Numbered from the stretch's first letter, positions 1-6,640 are shown. The stretch is DNA of 7,377 bases from Croceibacterium_A sp035555595 (GCA_035555595.1 DATMGK010000048.1:1-7377), one strand, 5' to 3'. Made by a program: numbers and translations. The notes: generated by a model from the letters alone, not told the origin.

Positions 1-498
1 AAGCGCGTGACGGTGGACGGCGCGCCGGTGGACGGCCCGACGGCGCCGATCACATGGGGCGGGGTGGGCACCGATGCACAGCACGCGGTGTTCCAGCTTC
101 TGCATCAGGGCACGCATCTGGTGCCGATCGATTTCATCGCCAGCATTGCGCCCGGGGACGATCTGGACCGGGCGCATCACCGCATCCTGCTGATGAACTG
201 TTTTGCGCAAGGGGCGGCGCTGATGGCGGGCAAGGCCAGTGACGATGCCGCGCGCGCCTATCCCGGCGACCGGCCGAGCACGACGATCCTGCTGGACGAT
301 CTGGACCCGGCGACGCTGGGCGCGCTGATCGCGTTCCACGAGCATCGGACGTTTGCCAATGCGGTGCTGATGGGGATCAATCCGTTCGATCAGTTCGGCG
401 TGGAACTGGGCAAGGAAATCGCCAAGAAGATCGAAGCTGGCGGTGAAAGCTTCGATGCCAGCACAGAGGCGCTGCTGAAGGCCGCTGGGCTGGCGTAA
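1..498 (+). CDS. pgi: Glucose-6-phosphate isomerase, C-terminal part (5' end outside window)
   Basis: This is the last 165 residues of phosphoglucose isomerase, the cytoplasmic enzyme that interconverts glucose 6-phosphate and fructose 6-phosphate in glycolysis and gluconeogenesis. The frame is open from base 1, so the gene begins upstream; the family is usually 500-550 residues, so about a third is present. The segment WGGVGTDAQHAVFQLLHQGT carries the catalytic His (fragment residue 28, equivalent to His386 of the E. coli enzyme). The second family signature ends in FDQFGVELGK, with the catalytic Lys at fragment residue 138. The catalytic Glu loop (ESNGK-type) would lie just outside the window. 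The protein ends soon after the last helix, without the longer tail of the E. coli enzyme. The WGGVGTD form, instead of the enterobacterial WGEPGTN, is in my recollection usual in sphingomonads. The gene is convergent with the next gene, 37 bases away, and no terminator hairpin is visible between them. Family identity is certain. Confidence 0.96.
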   Translation, partial: KRVTVDGAPVDGPTAPITWGGVGTDAQHAVFQLLHQGTHLVPIDFIASIAPGDDLDRAHHRILLMNCFAQGAALMAGKASDDAARAYPGDRPSTTILLDDLDPATLGALIAFHEHRTFANAVLMGINPFDQFGVELGKEIAKKIEAGGESFDASTEALLKAAGLA

Positions 499-535
499 CG
501 CGATCGGCCAATGAGTGTCCGGGGCGGGTCGCGGT

Positions 536-838
536 TTATTCGACCTCCTCGGGCTCCTCTTCGTCTTCCTCAGCCAGTTCGGTCACGCGGATCTGTGAGA
601 AATCGGGGCGGAGCACGGCGCCGAAATCGTTATCCGGCGGTGTGAGGCGCACGTGGATGAAGGGCACCCAGACGTCGCCGTATTCGGCGCGCTGATACCA
701 CAGGTCCAGCACGTCATAGGATGCCCATTCGCCATCGGGGGCTTGCAGGCGGATGCCTTCGCCAATGCGCGGAACGGCTAGAAACTTTAGGCGAACCTGG
801 TTCTGGTGCGTTTCGTTCTGGATTTCGATTTCGATCAA
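536..838 (-). CDS. Small conserved-looking protein with acidic C-terminal tail, function unknown
   Basis: I do not recognise a named family. The 100-residue product begins MIEIEIQNETHQNQ and has alternating hydrophobic and polar stretches suggesting a small beta-rich fold (KFLAVPRIGEGIRL, EWASYDVLDLWYQR, VWVPFIHVRLTPP). It ends in a strongly acidic tail (ELAEEDEEEPEEVE). There is no signal peptide, membrane segment or cysteine, so it is probably cytoplasmic. The start chosen is TTG at 836-838, preceded by a GGGGAA stretch about 7 bases upstream that could be a Shine-Dalgarno. No ATG or GTG occurs in frame before or after it within the fold. The frame stays open for 42 codons upstream of the TTG, back to a stop at 965-967, and reads FLKDFNGWRQVRPPGNGT just before it, so an N-terminal extension cannot be excluded. 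It faces pgi tail to tail. Reading frame and composition make a real gene likely; the function is unknown. Confidence 0.72.
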   Translation of the reverse strand: MIEIEIQNETHQNQVRLKFLAVPRIGEGIRLQAPDGEWASYDVLDLWYQRAEYGDVWVPFIHVRLTPPDNDFGAVLRPDFSQIRVTELAEEDEEEPEEVE

Positions 839-1013
839 CGTCCCGTTCCCCGGCGGCCGGACCTGTCGCCAGCCGTTGAAATCCTTTAGGAATCCAGTGG
901 CTGCGCCCGCCTGCGAAATAGGGGCGACAAGGCTTCCGGCAGGTTTAGGGGCGTGGTTAATGCCTCAGCAGGAAAGCGGGCGCGGGTATGATGTGGGCCG
1001 CGCGTGCAGAGGT

Positions 1014-1043
1014 TCGAATCTTGCCGGTTCGGGCAAGATTCGA
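1014..1043. repeat. Perfect 12-bp inverted repeat with 6-base loop
   Basis: The arms TCGAATCTTGCC (1014-1025) and GGCAAGATTCGA (1032-1043) are exactly complementary around the loop GGTTCG. Neither side is followed by a T run, so it is not a standard intrinsic terminator. The left arm lies within GGTTCGAATC, which resembles a tRNA T-loop, but no acceptor or other arms can be folded around it. It could be a protein binding site, a transcript hairpin or a relic of a tRNA-derived element. The inverted repeat itself is certain; its role is unknown. Confidence 0.75.
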
Positions 1044-1157
1044 TTGACAAAATGCCCCTTGCGCCCCATCTGCCCGCCATCGAGGCGCCCAGGCAGCGTG
1101 AACTGGCGATATTTCGCCCCGGCCGCGCCTCGTTTTTTGCGAAGAGCTTCCCTTTTC

Positions 1158-1182
1158 ACGCGGGTCGTTCAGGAACCCGCGT
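1158..1182 (+). repeat. Small GC-rich hairpin upstream of the helicase promoter
   Basis: ACGCGGGT (1158-1165) and ACCCGCGT (1175-1182) form a perfect 8-bp stem with a 9-base loop. It lies just upstream of the proposed -35 element, so it would be outside the helicase transcript if that promoter is the one used. It could be an operator or a weak terminator for upstream transcription; only two T's follow the stem beyond the paired one, so termination would be inefficient. Confidence 0.45.
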
Positions 1183-1193
1183 TTGCGCGCGCC

Positions 1194-1222
1194 CTGACCG
1201 GCTGTGCGCCGACGCATATATT
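1194..1222 (+). promoter_or_regulatory. Sigma70-type promoter for the helicase
   Basis: CTGACC (1194-1199, 4 of 6 to TTGACA) is separated by 17 bases from TATATT (1217-1222, 5 of 6 to TATAAT). The AT-rich -10 stands out in GC-rich DNA. A start about 6-8 bases after the -10 would leave a leader of only 10-13 bases before the ATG at 1241, with no strong Shine-Dalgarno in it. Confidence 0.5.
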
Positions 1223-1240
1223 GCGAGTTCAACAAGTTAC

Positions 1241-2686
1241 ATGACATTCGAAACACTCGGGCTGTCGCAGCCCGTTCTCCAGGCGCTCGAGCTGAAGGGC
1301 TATAACCAGCCGACGCCGATCCAGAGCCAGGCCATTCCGCACGTGCTGGAAGGCCGCGACCTGCTGGGTATCGCGCAGACCGGCACCGGCAAGACGGCGG
1401 CCTTCATGCTGCCATCGATCGACCGGTTGGTCGCTTCTGACAAGCGGCCCCGGCCGCGTTCGTGCCGCATGCTGGTGCTGGCGCCGACCCGCGAACTGGC
1501 CGGCCAGATCGCCGACAGCGCGCGTGATTATGCCAAGTTCGCGCATCTGAAGGTTGTCACCGTGTTCGGCGGCACGTCCGTCAACCGCAACCGGCAGGAT
1601 GTGGCGCGCGGCGTCGATATCCTGATCGCCACTCCGGGTCGTCTGGTCGATCTGACCGATCAGCGGGCGCTGGACCTGTCGCAGGTGGAAATCCTGGTGC
1701 TGGACGAGGCCGACCAGATGCTGGATCTGGGCTTCATCCATGCGCTGCGCGCGATCGTGCGCCTGCTGCCCAAGGAACGCCAAACGCTGTTCTTTTCGGC
1801 CACGATGCCGAACGCGATCAAGCAGCTGGCTGGCCAGTACCTCGACAATCCGACGCAGGTTTCGGTCGCGCCGCAATCCACCACGGCGGAGCGGGTGGAC
1901 CAGTATGTGTGCTTCGTCGGCCAGAGCGAGAAGCAGGCGCTGCTGACGATGGCCCTGCGTAAGGGTTTGCAGTCCGGCGAAATGGACCGCGTGCTGGTAT
2001 TTACCCGCACGAAGCACGGTGCGGACCGGGTGGTGAAGAAGCTGGCCCAGTCCAACATCCGCTCCAACGCGATTCACGGCAACAAGAGCCAGCCGCAGCG
2101 CGAGAAGGCTCTGGCCGAATTCCGGCAGGGCGACGTGCGCGTGCTGGTGGCGACCGACATCGCCGCGCGCGGGATCGACATCCCGGGCGTGAGCCATGTC
2201 GTGAACTTCGAGCTGCCCAATGTGGCGGAACAATACGTCCACCGCATCGGCCGCACCGCGCGCGCCGGGCGTGAGGGTGTGGCGCTGTCGTTCTGCGCGC
2301 AGGACGAGCGTGATTACCTTCGCGACATCCAGAAGCTGACCCGCGTCACGCTGGATCAGGTGCCGCTGCCAGAAGGGCTGCGCGCCGAGGTGGAAATCGT
2401 GGCCAGGCATGTGGAGCCGGTTCGCGGCCCCCGTTCGCAACCGCGCCGGAACAGCGGTGGCGGCGGTGGATCGCGCCGCGACACGCGCACAGAGGCGCAG
2501 CGCGATGCACGCGGCGAAGTGCGCGTTGAGCCGCGCGGCGGCCAGAACGGCGGCGAGCGGCGTAACAACCGCCCGTCAGGCCAGGGCCGTCCGGGTGCGG
2601 GCAAGCAGGGCGCTGGCAAGCCCGGCGGGCAGGGCGGCAACCGTCGTCGCCGCAGCCGTGGCGGGCAGCGATCAGCGCAGGTTTGA
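1241..2686 (+). CDS. rhlE: DEAD-box ATP-dependent RNA helicase, RhlE type
   Basis: This 481-residue cytoplasmic ATP-dependent RNA helicase unwinds short RNA duplexes; relatives act in ribosome assembly, RNA decay and cold adaptation. All core motifs are present: Q motif (Phe3 to Gln28, GYNQPTPIQ), motif I AQTGTGKT (45-52), Ia PTRELA (82-87), Ib TPGR (131-134), II DEAD (155-158), III SAT (186-188), V ATDIAARGID (304-313), VI HRIGRTAR (334-341). From about residue 387 the chain becomes a low-complexity tail rich in Arg, Gly, Gln and Asn with GAGK/GGQGG repeats, typical of an RNA-binding extension. The ATG at 1241 is chosen because MTFETLGLSQPVL matches the usual N-terminus of RhlE-like proteins; the frame is open back to 1004, but that extension has no family similarity and contains the promoter. 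The Shine-Dalgarno is weak. gor follows 78 bases downstream on the same strand and may be co-transcribed. Helicase identity is certain; assignment to RhlE rather than another DEAD-box subgroup is likely, not proven. Confidence 0.95.
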   Translation: MTFETLGLSQPVLQALELKGYNQPTPIQSQAIPHVLEGRDLLGIAQTGTGKTAAFMLPSIDRLVASDKRPRPRSCRMLVLAPTRELAGQIADSARDYAKFAHLKVVTVFGGTSVNRNRQDVARGVDILIATPGRLVDLTDQRALDLSQVEILVLDEADQMLDLGFIHALRAIVRLLPKERQTLFFSATMPNAIKQLAGQYLDNPTQVSVAPQSTTAERVDQYVCFVGQSEKQALLTMALRKGLQSGEMDRVLVFTRTKHGADRVVKKLAQSNIRSNAIHGNKSQPQREKALAEFRQGDVRVLVATDIAARGIDIPGVSHVVNFELPNVAEQYVHRIGRTARAGREGVALSFCAQDERDYLRDIQKLTRVTLDQVPLPEGLRAEVEIVARHVEPVRGPRSQPRRNSGGGGGSRRDTRTEAQRDARGEVRVEPRGGQNGGERRNNRPSGQGRPGAGKQGAGKPGGQGGNRRRRSRGGQRSAQV

Positions 2687-2719
2687 TCGAGGCTTAGCTT
2701 CGGCCAGTTATTGGCAAGC

Positions 2720-2757
2720 CCCGTCTGGCCCGCCATATGCGCTGGCACAGACGGGAG
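2720..2757 (+). promoter_or_regulatory. Stem-loop that would sequester the gor ribosome binding site
   Basis: CCCGTCTG (2720-2727) pairs perfectly with CAGACGGG (2748-2755). Inside, GCC (2728-2730) pairs with GGC (2744-2746) and CGC (2731-2733) with GCG (2739-2741), leaving the loop CATAT and two small bulges (2742-2743, 2747). The Shine-Dalgarno of gor, GGGAG at 2753-2757, sits 7 bases before its ATG, and three of its five bases are in the 3' arm. No T run follows, so this is not an intrinsic terminator. It could lower or regulate translation of gor, for example by temperature or a trans factor. The folding is seen; the function is inferred. Confidence 0.5.
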
Positions 2758-2764
2758 CTGCCAC

Positions 2765-4108
2765 ATGGCCGAATACGATTACGACCTTTTCACCATCGGC
2801 GCCGGATCGGGCGGCGTGCGGGCAAGCCGCATCGCCGCCTCTCATGGCGCGAAGGTGGCGGTGGCGGAAGAATACCGGGTCGGCGGCACCTGCGTGATCC
2901 GCGGCTGCGTGCCGAAGAAGATGCTCGTTTACGGCTCCATGTTCGCCGAGGAGCTGGAGCACGCGGAAAAGTTCGGCTGGACGCTGGGCGAAAAGCATTT
3001 CGACTGGGCGAAGCTGCGCGATTTCGTGAACGCGGATGTTGACCGGCTGGAAGGCCTTTACGGCATGACACTGGACAACTTCCACGTCGAGGTGATCCGC
3101 GAACGGGCGACCGTAACCGGCCCCAACACAGTGCGGCTGGCTTCGGGCCGCGAGGTGACGGCGAAGTATATCCTGATTGCCGTCGGCGCGTGGCCGATGA
3201 TGCCGGATATTCCCGGCGCGGACCTGTGCCTCAGTTCCAACGAGATGTTCCATCTGGAAGAACAGCCGGGCCATCTGGTGGTGATCGGCGGCGGTTACAT
3301 CGCGCTGGAATTCGCCGGAATTTTTAACGCGCTGGGCAGCCGGGTCACGGTGGTTAATCGCAGCGACGTGCTGCTGCGCGGATATGACCGCGAAATCGTG
3401 AAGCGGCTGGAAGACATCGCGCGCGGGCGCGGCATCGAATTCATGATGGATTCGAAGCTGTGCGGCGTGGAGAAAGCGGCCGACGGATCGCTGCTGCTGG
3501 ATATCAACGGGCAGACCCTCACCGCCGATCAGGTGCTGGTGGCCACCGGCCGCCGCCCGAACACAGCGGGGCTGGGGCTGGAGAACGCCAGCGTTATCAC
3601 TGGCGATCACGGTGAAATCCACGTCGATGAATACAACCGCACCAATTGCCCCAGCATCTATGCCGTGGGCGATGTGACGGACCGGGTGCAACTGACCCCG
3701 GTGGCGATCCGCGAGGGACATGCCTTTGCCGACAGCGTGTTCGGCGGCAATCCGCGCACGGTGGAATACGATCATATTCCCAGCGCCGTATTCTCCCAGC
3801 CGCCGATCTCCAGCGTGGGCCTGACTGAAGAGCAGGCGCGCGAAGTGTGTCCGAAGGTGAAGGTACACTCGTCGGATTTTCGCCCGATGAAGAACCTGTT
3901 TTCGGAGAGGGCCGAGCGCGGGCTTTACCGCCTGATCGTGGACGAACGGACCGACAAGGTGCTGGGCATCCACATGATCGGCCCGGATTCGCCCGAAATC
4001 CTGCAGGCGGCGGCGATCGCGGTGAAGGCCGGACTGACCAAGGCCGATTTCGACGCGACGATCGCGCTGCACCCATCGATGGCGGAAGAACTGGTCCTGA
4101 TGCGCTGA
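2765..4108 (+). CDS. gor: Glutathione-disulfide reductase
   Basis: This 447-residue cytoplasmic FAD enzyme reduces oxidised glutathione with NADPH and keeps the thiol pool reduced. The length fits the family (about 450). The N-terminal FAD motif is IGAGSGGVRASR (residues 11-22). The redox-active disulfide is Cys43/Cys48 in GGTCVIRGCVPKK. The NADPH Rossmann motif is GGGYIA (175-180), followed by Arg199 and Arg205 in NRSDVLLRGYD, which match the NADPH-binding arginines of E. coli Gor and argue against an NADH enzyme such as lipoamide dehydrogenase. The second FAD motif YAVGD is at 299-303, and the C-terminal catalytic pair is His436/Glu441 in HPSMAEE. The start is the ATG at 2765 because MAEYDYDLFTIGAGSGG fits the family and GGGAG lies 7 bases before it; a TTG upstream in frame (2711) would add only unrelated residues. 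It follows the helicase on the same strand and is closed by a strong terminator. A stem-loop overlaps its ribosome binding site. Identity is very secure. Confidence 0.96.
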   Translation: MAEYDYDLFTIGAGSGGVRASRIAASHGAKVAVAEEYRVGGTCVIRGCVPKKMLVYGSMFAEELEHAEKFGWTLGEKHFDWAKLRDFVNADVDRLEGLYGMTLDNFHVEVIRERATVTGPNTVRLASGREVTAKYILIAVGAWPMMPDIPGADLCLSSNEMFHLEEQPGHLVVIGGGYIALEFAGIFNALGSRVTVVNRSDVLLRGYDREIVKRLEDIARGRGIEFMMDSKLCGVEKAADGSLLLDINGQTLTADQVLVATGRRPNTAGLGLENASVITGDHGEIHVDEYNRTNCPSIYAVGDVTDRVQLTPVAIREGHAFADSVFGGNPRTVEYDHIPSAVFSQPPISSVGLTEEQAREVCPKVKVHSSDFRPMKNLFSERAERGLYRLIVDERTDKVLGIHMIGPDSPEILQAAAIAVKAGLTKADFDATIALHPSMAEELVLMR

Positions 4109-4124
4109 CGGGCGCGAGCGAAGT

Positions 4125-4170
4125 CAAAGAAAAACCCGCCGAGGCCAGTGCCCCGGCGGGTTTTTCTTTG
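4125..4170. terminator. Bidirectional intrinsic terminator between gor and the TonB receptor
   Basis: A perfect 17-bp stem pairs 4125-4141 with 4154-4170. The GC core CCCGCCG/CGGCGGG is flanked by A5 on the left and T5 on the right, so each transcript ends in a U run after a GC-rich stem. The 12-base loop can form 3 more pairs (GGC/GCC) around CAGT. It begins 16 bases after the gor stop and ends 14 bases before the receptor stop (reading leftward), so it can serve both convergent genes. Confidence 0.95.
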
Positions 4171-4184
4171 CCTGACTGGTCCGA

Positions 4185-6599
4185 TCAGAACCGGGCGTTG
4201 ACGCTGACCCAGAAGCTGCGGGCCTTGTCCTTGTTGTTGTAGTGATCGAAGAACAACGTCTCGTTGGTATCGAGATAGTCGCCGTCGCCGTTCAGATCGT
4301 TGAATTCGGTATCGTAAGTCGTGAAATCCTCGTTCAGCAGGTTGTTCACGCGCACGTTAACGGTCAGCCAGTCGGTCGCTTCGTAAGCGGCGCCCAGATT
4401 GAAGGCGGTGTAGCTCTTGTAATAGAGCTCATCACCCGTGAGGGCGTGCAGGCCGCGATAACGCTTCGACCGCAGTTCGCCCGTGAGGAGGAAGCTGAGC
4501 CGGTTGGTCGCCTGCCAGTCGATAGAGGCATTGGCCATGTGCCGCGCGCTGTTGCCCAGTGGCAGACCTTCTTCGGCGCCGCTTTTCTGTTCGCTGTCGG
4601 TCAGCGTGTAGTTGGCGCGCAGACCAAGCCCGTCGAAGAACTTCACCCGTCCGGCAAGTTCCAGACCCTTGATCACGACCTTGTCGATGTTGGTCGCCCG
4701 CGTGCTGGTGGTGTAGCCGAGATCGGCATATTCGCCGACGTCGGAACAGGCCAACGTCGTGCCGGGGCCGCAAGGCTGGCTGGCGATCTTGTCGTCAAAG
4801 GTGTTGTAGAACGCGGTGGCGTTGAAGCTGTGGCCGGCGGGGTGGTTCCAGTAAACCGCCAGTTCCTTGCTGACGCTGGTTTCCGGCTTCAGGTTGGGGT
4901 TGCCGAACAGCGGCGTGGTGCCCTGACCGCCGAAGCCGGTGATCCCGTCATAAAGCTGCGTGGTCTTCGGGGTCTTGAAGCCGGTGCTGATGCCGCCCTT
5001 GATCGTCCACTGGTTGTTGACGTTCAGCACGCCGTAGAGGCGGGGGCTGAGGTGATCGCCGAACAGCTCGTGCCGATCGTAACGCAGGCCGCCCGTGATC
5101 GCGAGCGGGGTGAACACGTACCACGTGTCTTCAGCGAAGAGCGACCACATGTTGTGTTCCTGCTTCAGGCCGGGAGTACCAGCCTCCAGCCCGAACACAC
5201 CGTCGGTCAGATCGCCGCGGATGACCTGGCCGCCCAGCACGGCCGTGTGGCGGCCAGCCAGTTCGAACGGAACGTCAAGCTTGGCATCGAGAGTGTACTG
5301 CGCGCTTTCCAGCGTGCGAGCCGGGCGCGGCAGGAAGGTTTCTTCCGCGATGGCGCGGCGTTCGTCGACGGTAAGCCCGGCATAGTCGCCGGCGCCGTCG
5401 ATCATTTCCAGCAGTAGTTCACGCTCTTCCACGCTGAAGGGGATCGTGCGCCCTTCGTTGTTCGTCGCGATGTGCGACAGGGTGACGATGCTGTTGCCGA
5501 AGCCCCATTCGCCCTGATGGGTCAGCGACCATGCGTCGCGGGTGAACTTCTGGGTGGGGGCATAGCCAACGCGCGGATTGGCGCGGCGTGACCACACGCC
5601 GCCGCTGTTGGCGCAGGCGGTGGCGTTGCTGCCTGAACCGCCGATGCAGACGTTACCGGCGGACCAGATGCTGTTGATGCCATCCACGGTGCCGACCGGA
5701 TATTCCTCGGCACCACTGTCGTTGATCTTGATCTCATTGTCGTACTTCTGGCGCGAAGTATCGTAATCGAACGTGATCGTCTGGTTATCGGTGGGCGTCA
5801 GGGTGAGAGCGAAGCCGCCTGCGATATTCTCGTTGTCCACCGTCTTGCCACCGCCGCCAAAGCCAAGCGAGCGGAGACGAACGGCGCCCGAGGGATCGGT
5901 GATGGAATCATAGACCGGGTTGGACGCATCCCGCTTGTACCAGCTGCCCCGTGCGCTGAGGCTGAGCAGGCCGGGGACGATGGGGCCGTTGATGTAGGCG
6001 TCGATCGTGGTGTCGTCGCCATATTCGCTCTTCGTTTCGAATGTGCGAGCAGCGGTGATGGAGCCGGTCCAGCGGTTGAGATTGCGCTTGGTGATGATGT
6101 TGATGACGCCGCCCATCGCATCCGCGCCGTAGAGGGTGGAGGCGGGGCCACGGATCACCTCGATCCGTTCAATGGCGTCCTTCGGCGGAATGTGGTTGAA
6201 CTGGTTGCCGCCGAAGTTGTTGGGGTAGATATCGCCGTGGTTGTTCTGCCGACGACCGTTGATCAGGATCAGCGTGTAATCAGAACCCATTCCGCGCAGG
6301 CTGACCGTGCCCTGACCGGTTTTGTCGCGAGTTTCGCCGATATCGACGCCTTCGAGATCGCGCACGGCGTCAAGCAGGGTCATATACGGACGAGAGGCGA
6401 GATCCTCTGCCGTGATGACGCTGATGCTGGCGGGTGCATCGGTGATCTTCTGTTCGAACCCGGCTGCGGTTACGACAATGGTGTCAGGCGATTCAGCCGC
6501 TTCGTCAGCCATGGCCGGCGCCCCCGCAGCCATGAGAAGTGACGCGACGCCTGCGCCGACCAGCAGCCGCGCATTGCGTGATGGGACGAAATCGAACAT
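4185..6599 (-). CDS. TonB-dependent outer membrane receptor, CirA-like (probable ferric-catecholate siderophore receptor)
   Basis: This 804-residue outer membrane beta-barrel imports a ligand using energy from TonB-ExbB-ExbD. A signal peptide runs from residue 1 to about 31 (basic start, hydrophobic LLVGAGVASLLMAA, cleavage after AMA). The TonB box is DTIVVTA (39-45). The plug domain follows, with DAPASISVITAEDL, RGMGSDYTLILINGRR and IERIEVIRGPASTLYGADA, then GGVINIITKR before the barrel. The chain ends in Phe (NARF), the usual outer membrane assembly signal. Plug and barrel segments (DTWYVFTPLAITGGLRYDRHE, GNPNLKPETS) resemble E. coli CirA, suggesting ferric-catechol ligands, although substrate cannot be read from sequence alone. 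The only four cysteines fall in two close pairs (318/329 and 610/618), probable disulfides in surface loops. An acidic DLNGDGDYLDTNE stretch (768-780) looks like a calcium-binding loop. The ATG at 6597-6599 has AGGGG five bases upstream. It is divergent from the response regulator. Family certain, substrate tentative. Confidence 0.95.
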   Translation of the reverse strand: MFDFVPSRNARLLVGAGVASLLMAAGAPAMADEAAESPDTIVVTAAGFEQKITDAPASISVITAEDLASRPYMTLLDAVRDLEGVDIGETRDKTGQGTVSLRGMGSDYTLILINGRRQNNHGDIYPNNFGGNQFNHIPPKDAIERIEVIRGPASTLYGADAMGGVINIITKRNLNRWTGSITAARTFETKSEYGDDTTIDAYINGPIVPGLLSLSARGSWYKRDASNPVYDSITDPSGAVRLRSLGFGGGGKTVDNENIAGGFALTLTPTDNQTITFDYDTSRQKYDNEIKINDSGAEEYPVGTVDGINSIWSAGNVCIGGSGSNATACANSGGVWSRRANPRVGYAPTQKFTRDAWSLTHQGEWGFGNSIVTLSHIATNNEGRTIPFSVEERELLLEMIDGAGDYAGLTVDERRAIAEETFLPRPARTLESAQYTLDAKLDVPFELAGRHTAVLGGQVIRGDLTDGVFGLEAGTPGLKQEHNMWSLFAEDTWYVFTPLAITGGLRYDRHELFGDHLSPRLYGVLNVNNQWTIKGGISTGFKTPKTTQLYDGITGFGGQGTTPLFGNPNLKPETSVSKELAVYWNHPAGHSFNATAFYNTFDDKIASQPCGPGTTLACSDVGEYADLGYTTSTRATNIDKVVIKGLELAGRVKFFDGLGLRANYTLTDSEQKSGAEEGLPLGNSARHMANASIDWQATNRLSFLLTGELRSKRYRGLHALTGDELYYKSYTAFNLGAAYEATDWLTVNVRVNNLLNEDFTTYDTEFNDLNGDGDYLDTNETLFFDHYNNKDKARSFWVSVNARF

Positions 6600-6615
6600 A
6601 GATACCCCTGCTATT

Positions 6616-6634
6616 GATAATTGATCGCATTTGC
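6616..6634. promoter_or_regulatory. Fur-like operator upstream of the TonB receptor
   Basis: GATAATTGATCGCATTTGC matches 11 of 19 positions of the E. coli Fur consensus, including the whole first hexamer GATAAT and the CATT core of the other half. It begins 17 bases before the receptor ATG, where a repressor would block transcription or its start. It is an AT-rich island in GC-rich DNA and could equally be part of the receptor's -10 region (ATAATT/AATTAT). The similarity is seen; Fur binding is inferred. Confidence 0.35.
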
Positions 6635-6640
6635 AGCGAT
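6624..6640. repeat. Short inverted repeat ATCGC-N7-GCGAT in the divergent control region
   Basis: ATCGC (6624-6628) and GCGAT (6636-6640) form a 17-base dyad overlapping the Fur-like site. The size suits a dimeric regulator, but a 5-bp half site may arise by chance. I cannot name a regulator. Confidence 0.25.

Larger units (their letters stand above)
839..1240. other. Gene-free control region between the divergent unknown gene and the helicase
   Basis: About 400 bases carry no convincing coding sequence. Open frames here on both strands give low-complexity Arg/Pro/Ala-rich peptides without recognisable domains, and one of them is only an upstream read-through of the helicase frame. The region should contain the promoters of two divergent genes. 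It holds a perfect 12-bp inverted repeat (1014-1043), an 8-bp hairpin (1158-1182) and a good promoter (1194-1222) directed at the helicase. No clear promoter for the leftward gene was found. Confidence 0.7.

Noticed and set aside
955..1035. Possible tRNA suggested by GGTTCGAATC at 1011-1020
   Set aside because: The T-stem pairs poorly (two of five positions mismatch), no matching 5' acceptor strand exists about 65 bases upstream, and no D or anticodon arm can be drawn.
1044..1072. Perfect TTGACA at 1044-1049 as a helicase promoter
   Set aside because: The sequence 17-18 bases downstream (CATCTG/ATCTGC) is a poor -10, while a better paired promoter exists at 1194-1222.
1004..1240. Longer helicase start upstream of 1241
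   Set aside because: The in-frame extension is an Arg/Pro/Ala-rich peptide with no resemblance to RhlE-type proteins, and it spans the promoter and hairpins; the family N-terminus begins at ATG 1241.
1229..2440. Long open frame (403 codons) on the minus strand opposite the helicase
   Set aside because: It is antisense to a complete DEAD-box gene, has His/Arg/Gln-rich composition typical of a shadow frame in GC-rich DNA, and shows no domain.
2708..4072. 454-codon minus-strand open frame opposite gor
   Set aside because: It is a shadow of the complete glutathione reductase gene; its His/Arg-rich product has no recognisable motif.
4242..5417. 391-codon plus-strand open frame opposite the receptor
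   Set aside because: It is antisense to the well-supported TonB receptor, and its Val/Gly/Arg-rich product has no domain.
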